Shown: positions 21,484 through 26,352 of the stretch, one piece after another
Layout: each line of letters starts with the position of its first letter
Numbering within the stretch: position 1 is the stretch's first letter
NCBI RefSeq assembly: GCF_001949145.1
Contig: NW_019091679.1
Location: 4,899-31,250, forward strand
Length of the DNA stretch: 26,352 bases
Source: Acanthaster planci
Lineage: Eukaryota; Echinodermata; Asteroidea; Valvatida; Acanthasteridae
Reading direction: 5' to 3'
Notes under the pieces: generated by a model
Databases searched by the model: none
Told to the model about the DNA's origin: nothing
Seen by the model: the letters and a program-made list of their open reading frames with translations, nothing else
Program-made: the position numbers and the translations under genes

Positions 21484-22429
21484 TTCGGTATCTTCGGGTA
21501 CGACCTGAAGTTCCTCTTTGACAAAACTCCTATTTGGTCCGTTTAACAGATAATATAAAGTTGGGCCCGTTTTTATCCGCTTGCCATTCACCCGTTTAAA
21601 TTGACTGGTGCGCTTTTCAATTTGGTAAACGTCCACGGACCAGACCGGATCTGTCGCCCTTCTGACGGTGCCGCCCTCTTGCTCGCCCGGGTAATAAAGG
21701 TACCGAACGACCGCGTCTGGAGGAAGTTCTGTTTGGGTCGTTCTTACAGGTGCACTCGGTGTTTGTTTCACTCGGCCTAATTTTATAGCTTTGGCGGGAA
21801 CGTCATCGATTAAACGCGTTTTTTCCTCATTTAACGATTTCACGACCTGGGGCAAACGTTCTACCCATTCAGCGTTTCGCTCACTCACGTTTATCATTTC
21901 TTGAGCGTATTGGTGGGCGAATAAACGCTCAGCTAAAGTGCGGTTAAACCTTTCCACGATCCCCTGCGATCTGTGCACACCTGGCTCACCCACTTACATT
22001 TTTACCCCGTGTTTTGCCATTAGCTTCTTAAACTCGCCTTTAAATTCAGATCCCGAGTCTATCATTACGAATTTGGGCCAGGTCAGAGGTGATCGCTCGT
22101 AAATTTTCTTGCTCGCTTCGCTCACTTGCTCGGCGGTTTTACTGGTCAACGGCTCGGCTTCTCTATACCGGGAACCCACGTCTACCACGGTTAAAGCGTA
22201 CGTAAACGTTTTTCTTTTAACTCGGTTCGACCGATTCTGATTGCAACATTGTAGGTCTGGGTACGTAATTTGGTTTTGGTAAATATATTTGCCAAATGGC
22301 CTGCTTTTTTAGCCAGTTCCGGATAACTGATTTGTCCGCACAGGTCTTTTCGTGTAGATGATCGACCGCGCTTTCTCCTCGCCAGTAGCCTTGCGGGCTG
22401 TAAAACAACTATGAAAATTTTGGTTCCAT
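21469..22429 (-). pseudogene. Polinton rve-family integrase, broken
   Basis: Retroviral-type DDE integrase that inserts the element. Proposed start is the ATG at 22429; an in-frame TAG (22409-22411) follows six codons later. The N-terminal zone is 22217-22408 (SPQGYWRGESAVDHLHEKT, VIRNWLKKQAIWQIYLPKP). After a frame break (about 22190-22235) comes the core: VVDVGSRYREAEPLTSK, then MIDSGSEFKG with the second catalytic Asp. An in-frame TAA (21994-21996) interrupts before SQGIVERFNRTLAERL, which holds the catalytic Glu. The rest is a C-terminal chromodomain/SH3-like zone (VRYLYYPGEQEGG, VDVYQIEKR) ending ELPPD. The stretch that should carry the first catalytic Asp seems to be missing at the frame break. 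I recall C. elegans F54H12.3 as a relative; not checked. Confidence 0.85.
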
Positions 22430-22441
22430 TTAAAAATAAAG

Positions 22442-22620
22442 TTACGCAAATCGATACGCTAAAAAACTGACCGAGGCCGTCCCGCCTAAAATCCAAACAA
22501 ACTCGCGATTCTTTTGATCTTCGGAAGGCTTGTAAAAATCGGACAATTTAGGCTCTGGCGGTAACAGCGTAATATTTTTACCGGTCAAATTCCGAATAAG
22601 CTCGTAGGGCTTCGTCCACG
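22442..22620 (-). CDS. Small membrane-protein ORF upstream of the integrase (fragment)
   Basis: An open frame on the - strand reads KPYELIRNLTGKNITLLPPEP and ends with a hydrophobic segment FVWILGGTASVSFLAYRFA before the TAA at 22442-22444. The TAA is 12 bases before the integrase ATG. No ATG is visible: a stop lies upstream near 22620, and another frame there reads NVDEALRAYSEFDR, so a frameshift may hide the true N-terminus, or the assembly gap does. One C-terminal membrane span is likely. The family is not recognised. Confidence 0.4.
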
Positions 22621-22646
22621 TTTACAAATGTCTGCTGACTCGCGCG

Positions 22647-23237
22647 NNNNNNNNNNNNNNNNNNNNNNNNNNNNNNNNNNNNNNNNNNNNNNNNNNNNNN
22701 NNNNNNNNNNNNNNNNNNNNNNNNNNNNNNNNNNNNNNNNNNNNNNNNNNNNNNNNNNNNNNNNNNNNNNNNNNNNNNNNNNNNNNNNNNNNNNNNNNNN
22801 NNNNNNNNNNNNNNNNNNNNNNNNNNNNNNNNNNNNNNNNNNNNNNNNNNNNNNNNNNNNNNNNNNNNNNNNNNNNNNNNNNNNNNNNNNNNNNNNNNNN
22901 NNNNNNNNNNNNNNNNNNNNNNNNNNNNNNNNNNNNNNNNNNNNNNNNNNNNNNNNNNNNNNNNNNNNNNNNNNNNNNNNNNNNNNNNNNNNNNNNNNNN
23001 NNNNNNNNNNNNNNNNNNNNNNNNNNNNNNNNNNNNNNNNNNNNNNNNNNNNNNNNNNNNNNNNNNNNNNNNNNNNNNNNNNNNNNNNNNNNNNNNNNNN
23101 NNNNNNNNNNNNNNNNNNNNNNNNNNNNNNNNNNNNNNNNNNNNNNNNNNNNNNNNNNNNNNNNNNNNNNNNNNNNNNNNNNNNNNNNNNNNNNNNNNNN
23201 NNNNNNNNNNNNNNNNNNNNNNNNNNNNNNNNNNNNN
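22647..23237. other. Assembly gap (591 N)
   Basis: Run of N. It lies between the - strand small membrane-protein ORF and a + strand 60-aa gene, so it probably hides their divergent start region and possibly another gene. The true length is unknown. Confidence 0.99.
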
Positions 23238-23246
23238 TTAAATTAA

Positions 23247-23429
23247 ATGAATAGCGAAAATAAAGATCAACTGTCGGAAATTCAAGCCGACCTAAGCAAC
23301 TTCGAGCAGATGCTGGGTGAAATTATCGATCACATCGGTGATATCCAAAGTGAAAAATACAAAGACCTATTTTTTGTAGCGGGTTTAACGTTAATTGCGT
23401 TTTCTTTTCTTTTTAAAATATTTCAGTAG
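23247..23429 (+). CDS. 60-aa tail-anchored membrane protein
   Basis: Reading MNSENKDQLSEIQADL onward: an acidic, probably coiled-coil N-terminal 40 residues (heptad-like LSEIQADLSNFEQMLGEII), then one hydrophobic span at the C-terminus (residues about 42-58, LFFVAGLTLIAFSFLFKIF). Small single-span proteins are common near the capsid genes of Polinton-like elements and may be virion membrane or penton-associated parts; that role is inference. The start is preceded by TTAAATTAAATGAA, identical to the start of the ATPase gene. Confidence 0.6.
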   Translation: MNSENKDQLSEIQADLSNFEQMLGEIIDHIGDIQSEKYKDLFFVAGLTLIAFSFLFKIFQ

Positions 23430-23474
23430 ATTAAAAATCATAAAATAAAAATAAGAATCGTAAATAAGAATAGT

Positions 23475-23490
23475 ATTATATAAAGGTAAT
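23475..23490 (+). promoter_or_regulatory. TATA-like box before the capsid gene
   Basis: TTATATAAAGGTAAT directly precedes the ATG at 23491. Similar AT-rich boxes precede other element genes at very short distance (TATAAATA before 20009, TATATATTTAA before 26163). Confidence 0.4.
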
Positions 23491-24720
23491 ATGTCGAATC
23501 AATACACCAAAAAGCTAAACCCGAGTCGCAGGCTTAAAGTTCCTCGCGCGATCAAAGGCGAAAGACGCGAAGTAACCATTACACACAACCGAGTACCATA
23601 GCCGCGGGTCACACGTTAAACGTAAAATTTCCGGCCCTAGGCACGGAAGACGTCATTATACCCGGTACCGCCAAAACTCGCTTTTAAACTCGATCTAGAC
23701 GGCGCCTCGGTTGATAACAGAACCGTGTATAACAACGTGGCGAGAAACCTGGTTTTGGAAATAAACGTGAGTCTCCAAGGAAACAAAATCGTAAGTTAAC
23801 GAGATGCAGACGTATTTCACAATTTTAAGGACAATTGGCTACCTCTGTCGCAGACGAAAAATATGGCGTACTTTGGTTTGGAAAAAGAAAACGTGACCAA
23901 GATACGTCTCGGTGCTGGCGATTAAAAACGAAGCCGCAAACAACAGTAAAGATAAAGCAATTGCAGACGCTTTTAAAATCGTTACGCGATTCCACTGGAC
24001 ACGCCGATGTTGACGGACCATTCCCCCTTTAAAGAGTTTAAAGGGGTTTCAAGAGCCTCTGACGTATCAACTGACTTTTAACAGTCACGATAAAGTGGTC
24101 AACTCGTCAGATACAGCCGCAGAATACTCCATTTCGGACCTGACTCTAGAATACGAAGTCGTCACCAATCGAGATCTGGCTCAAACCTTGAGGAACAAAA
24201 ACACTCTCTATTACCTATTCGACCGGTTCACTCGTGGAAGAAGCAAGCGGTAAACAAGTCTGACACGCTATGGAACATCAGCATTGACCAGACGATCAAG
24301 AGCTTGAAAGGAATTTTGATCCTGTTTAGGACCCGGCCATTAAAAATCCCCAGAGATTTTATAATCCGCATGTCACAAAAACGGTCGTCACGGTCGAGGG
24401 CAAGCCAAATCAATTGTACTCGCAAGGTCTGTTTGAATATCAACATTGGAACGAGGTAACGAAGTACTTTGGCGATTCGGATACCGAGTCGGCGAGAGCG
24501 GCGGCCAAGGACCTAAACTTAACAGGAGTAGATATAGCCGAATATTGAAGAGATAAGAATGGTCTCTGGCTCGATTTCAGAAGTTCTGACAATAACAGCG
24601 CTCACGGGTCGGGTAAACCTCTAGGCGGCGGTGGAGACATCGCTGACGATGTACGTGGTTTTGGTGATGGGCGCGTCCATTGACGGTCGAAGACGGTAAT
24701 TTTAAAAGTTTGGTTTATTA
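23491..24720 (+). pseudogene. Probable Polinton major capsid protein (double jelly roll), frameshifted
   Basis: The ATG at 23491 follows a TATATAAA box. Coding phrases lie in several frames: SNQYTKKLNPSRRLKVPRAI (23494 on), HTLNVKFPALGTEDVIIPGT (about 23611-23670), VYNNVARNLVLEINVSLQG, KAIADAF, YSISDLTLEYEVVTNRDLAQ (about 24124-24183), VEGKPNQLYSQG (about 24393-24430), LWLDFRSSDNN (about 24563-24595) and an end near LVY at 24718. These phrases match a family of animal proteins that I recall as the Polinton capsid (some annotated like C. elegans F54H12.2). At about 410 codons the length is nearly full, but there are at least five frame changes and several stops. Its place just before the packaging ATPase fits a capsid gene. 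Confidence 0.6.
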
Positions 24721-24737
24721 AACGGGACTTAAATTAA

Positions 24738-25367
24738 ATGAACCAGATTTACAAGAATCCGCACTGCGCCTTAATTGTAGGTAAGACGGGTAGCGGGAAG
24801 ACCAACGGAATATTAAATCTTTTAGAGACTGAATATAAAGCCGCGTTTGAAGCTATCGCGATCATCTGTCCGACGCTTTTTAAGAATAAAACGTATTTAG
24901 AACGTCTGTGGATATACAAGGACGAGAATGTTTACCTCTGCGATTTAGATCAGAAGAGACTAGAACTAAACGAAGCGATTGAACTTTATCAGAAAATTTT
25001 TGACGGGGTAAATACGTTGTTTATCATCGACGACTGCGCGGCTGATCAGTTTATTAAATATCGTAAAAAATCTAAGGCGAGTAACGCCTGCGCTCTTGGT
25101 AGGATAGCTTTTTCAGGGCGTCATTGCGATCATTCGTGTTGGCTCTTAACCCAAAAGTATAATTCTGTGCTCAAGGACGTGAGAGAAAATACCGCGTGGG
25201 TGGCAATCTTTCATTGCAAAGATAGATCGTCCTTTGACCAATGTCTCGACAAAAAGGACGTAGTACCGAACGAAAAACGAGAGGAAATCAAAAAACATTT
25301 ACGCGACGTGAAACTTAGTAAGCCAATTTTAAATACCGAGCCGCCGGTGAGCTACTTAATTCAATAA
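24738..25367 (+). CDS. A32-type (FtsK/HerA superfamily) genome-packaging ATPase
   Basis: A 209-aa intact gene. It pumps the element's DNA into preformed capsids, as in NCLDV viruses and Polintons. Walker A is VGKTGSGKT (residues 14-22); Walker B is TLFIIDDC (93-100, D98/D99). A WLLTQKYNSVLKDVREN segment (135-151) matches the sensor/arginine region of A32 ATPases. Length is normal for the family (about 200-270). The ATG is preceded by TTAAATTAAATG. An AATAAA (25363-25368) overlaps the stop codon, and the next ATG follows after three bases. No broken residue is seen, in contrast to the capsid gene upstream. Confidence 0.9.
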   Translation: MNQIYKNPHCALIVGKTGSGKTNGILNLLETEYKAAFEAIAIICPTLFKNKTYLERLWIYKDENVYLCDLDQKRLELNEAIELYQKIFDGVNTLFIIDDCAADQFIKYRKKSKASNACALGRIAFSGRHCDHSCWLLTQKYNSVLKDVRENTAWVAIFHCKDRSSFDQCLDKKDVVPNEKREEIKKHLRDVKLSKPILNTEPPVSYLIQ

Positions 25368-25368
25368 A
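25363..25368 (+). promoter_or_regulatory. AATAAA overlapping the ATPase stop codon
   Basis: The hexamer includes the TAA stop of the ATPase gene. It would give a transcript with almost no 3' untranslated region, in line with compact viral genes. Not proven functional. Confidence 0.3.
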
Positions 25369-25370
25369 AA

Positions 25371-25988
25371 ATGAGAAATATTTTAATCTTATTTAATAAA
25401 AGTAAGATAATGGTTGAAAATAATTTTAAAAATTGCGCTAAATGCAGATGGCTCCTGGACTCATCCAACTGTAAAACTCGGAAGACGGGTAACATCAATG
25501 CGACCTGTGAACAGTGCATCGAGAAAGTACCAGTTCATCAAGAATTGAATAAATGTCCCCATGGGAGACAAAGATATACTTGTAAAGAGTGCAAAGGAAC
25601 TGGAATATGTATTCACGAAAAACAGAGAGAATATTGCAAGAATTGCTCAGATCCTATAGAAGTAACGATTCGAGGTTGGATATGTCATTGTCGCCAATCA
25701 GATAAAAAGCACAATCGATTTGACCCCGATCATTTTATCGATACGGACTTCTGCCATGGTTTGATCGAAGATTATGAATATTGCTATTGCAACGACTGCA
25801 ACGTAAAATTGCAATATATTTATCCAAGAGATGAACTGTGTACCATCGAGCGGTTAAATACAGACCTTGGACATGTCAAGTCAAATTGTGTGTTGGACTG
25901 TCGTAAGTGTAATTTAATGCGTAAGTGTAACACGGTTCCCGAGTCAACTGACTCTAGTTACCATTTACTTACCCTTTGTTATAACTAG
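25371..25988 (+). CDS. Cys-rich zinc-binding protein with C-terminal HNH-like nuclease domain
   Basis: 205 aa from the first ATG. The likelier start is the ATG at 25410 (192 aa), because codons 1-13 are AT-only and the Cys pattern begins right after it. Order: a zinc-ribbon-like segment (NCAKCRWLL ... CEQC); two tandem C-x-H-x4-R-x-x-C-x-x-C units (CPHGRQRYTCKEC, CIHEKQREYCKNC), like the Cys/His/Arg repeats of some algal and large-virus proteins; then a treble-clef/HNH-like end with YCYCNDCN, TIERLNTDLGHVKSNCVL and DCRKCN. The R-L-N-x-D-x-G-H-x-x-x-N-C core plus paired CxxC motifs resembles HNH endonucleases of giant viruses. Catalytic activity is inference. The stop overlaps the first of three GTTATAAC palindromes. 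Confidence 0.7.
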   Translation: MRNILILFNKSKIMVENNFKNCAKCRWLLDSSNCKTRKTGNINATCEQCIEKVPVHQELNKCPHGRQRYTCKECKGTGICIHEKQREYCKNCSDPIEVTIRGWICHCRQSDKKHNRFDPDHFIDTDFCHGLIEDYEYCYCNDCNVKLQYIYPRDELCTIERLNTDLGHVKSNCVLDCRKCNLMRKCNTVPESTDSSYHLLTLCYN

Positions 25989-26032
25989 ACTGATGTAGCC
26001 TGGTTATAACTTTTTTTTATTTTTGTTATAAC
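25978..26032. promoter_or_regulatory. Three GTTATAAC palindromes between genes
   Basis: Exact 8-base palindromes at 25978-25985 (overlapping the HNH gene stop), 26003-26010 and 26025-26032, spaced 25 and 22 bases, with a T-rich stretch between the last two. The third ends two bases before an ATG (26035). They could be a transcription-factor or repressor site cluster; function unknown. Confidence 0.6.
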
Positions 26033-26034
26033 AA

Positions 26035-26352
26035 ATGATAGCTGTTTTAGAATACGTACAGCTAGTTGCTCAGCTAATTATAGCAGCTAACTTCACCTAC
26101 TGTACGAGCGAGTATCTATGCCTAAAGCAAACGGTCAACAAATTTAAAAAGTATATATTTAAATGGACAACATCAAAAGCATTCTCCCCGATTCAAAAAC
26201 AGAATCAACCGAATGTAAACTTATCGTCAAAGACAGACTGCTCGATAGCTGCGTCAGGTGAAAGCAAGAAGGATCTCGGAAGGAATACTCGATCAAAGAA
26301 ATCGAAGCCATGTCACTCAAAGACCAAGAAAAGCTTTTTAATTTGTATGAAG
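26035..26352 (+). CDS. Open frame to window end, hydrophobic N-terminus (uncertain)
   Basis: Starts MIAVLEYVQLVAQLIIAA, a hydrophobic segment, then CLKQTVNKFKKYIFKW and a Lys/Ser-rich remainder. It stays open for 106 codons to the edge of the window. The first 45 residues look like a small membrane protein; the rest overlaps, in another frame, a more protein-like reading (26163 on). At most one of the two is likely to be fully real. Confidence 0.3.
   Translation, partial: MIAVLEYVQLVAQLIIAANFTYCTSEYLCLKQTVNKFKKYIFKWTTSKAFSPIQKQNQPNVNLSSKTDCSIAASGESKKDLGRNTRSKKSKPCHSKTKKSFLICMK
26163..26352 (+). pseudogene. Start of another element gene, with in-frame stop, cut by window end
   Basis: The ATG follows TATATATTTAA. 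It reads MDNIKSILPDSKTESTEC, with a TGA at codon 33 (26259-26261), after which the same frame continues with protein-like sequence (KEYSIKEIEAMSLKDQEKL) to the edge. This looks like one gene with a single premature stop. No family recognised. Confidence 0.45.

Larger units (their letters stand above)
19430..26352 (+). mobile_element. Polinton/Maverick (adintovirus-like) element, left part, defective
   Basis: Gene set: protein-primed PolB remnants, rve integrase, probable major capsid protein, A32-type packaging ATPase, small membrane proteins and a zinc/HNH protein. PolB, integrase, capsid and A32 ATPase together define Polintons, large self-replicating virus-like DNA transposons of eukaryotes. 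Genes are packed tightly with both orientations. PolB, integrase and capsid genes are broken; the ATPase and HNH genes are open. A 591-base gap lies inside, and the right end is beyond the window. Confidence 0.85.

Noticed and set aside
22628-23254. 208-codon open frame made mostly of X
   Set aside because: It spans the run of N and is an artefact of the gap.

Overview
This looks like nuclear DNA of a marine invertebrate animal. Reasons: eight GT-AG exons encode a full-length peroxisomal phytanoyl-CoA hydroxylase very close to the vertebrate enzyme; introns and spacers are AT-rich and full of decayed transposons and palindromic ACATGT/TACATG microsatellites; and a virus-like Polinton/Maverick element lies at the right end. 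I lean towards a deuterostome (echinoderm, hemichordate or amphioxus type), but the sequence does not settle the species.

Left part (about 600-5300, + strand): a multi-exon gene I cannot name. Five or more exons encode a Ser/Pro then Gln/Pro-rich N-terminal half, followed by a globular half with a GRAM/PH-like strand pattern. The frame runs in phase across the first four exons; one junction (exon 4 to 5) is unresolved. The first exon is not identified. Reading through the intron after the Gln-rich exon gives a stop and an AATAAA signal, so a short isoform is possible. From 4940 to 8480 there is no convincing gene, but there is a clean 200-bp hAT-type MITE with a perfect 8-bp target duplication (7115-7330).

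Middle part (8258-18680, - strand): PHYH, 8 exons, 337 aa by my splice model. Exon 1 carries a PTS2 peroxisomal signal. The iron ligands (H174, D176, H263) and the 2-oxoglutarate-binding Arg (R274) are all present. Intron 5 holds a 5'-truncated LINE between copies of a 42-bp minisatellite. About 300 bp upstream of the start codon lies a MITE-like element with about 60-bp inverted ends (18687-19417).

Right part (about 19430 to the window end): a Polinton/adintovirus-like element, left part only. In order: repeat-rich probable terminal region; remnants of protein-primed DNA polymerase B (N-terminal region and extreme C-terminus kept, catalytic core gone, + strand); an rve-family integrase pseudogene (- strand); a small membrane-protein ORF (-); a 591-base assembly gap; a 60-aa tail-anchored protein (+); a frameshifted probable double-jelly-roll major capsid protein (+); an intact A32-type packaging ATPase (+); an intact Cys-rich protein with an HNH-like end (+); and two overlapping partial ORFs. 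Replication, integration and capsid genes are broken while the ATPase, the zinc/HNH protein and the small membrane protein are open, so this copy appears unable to act on its own.
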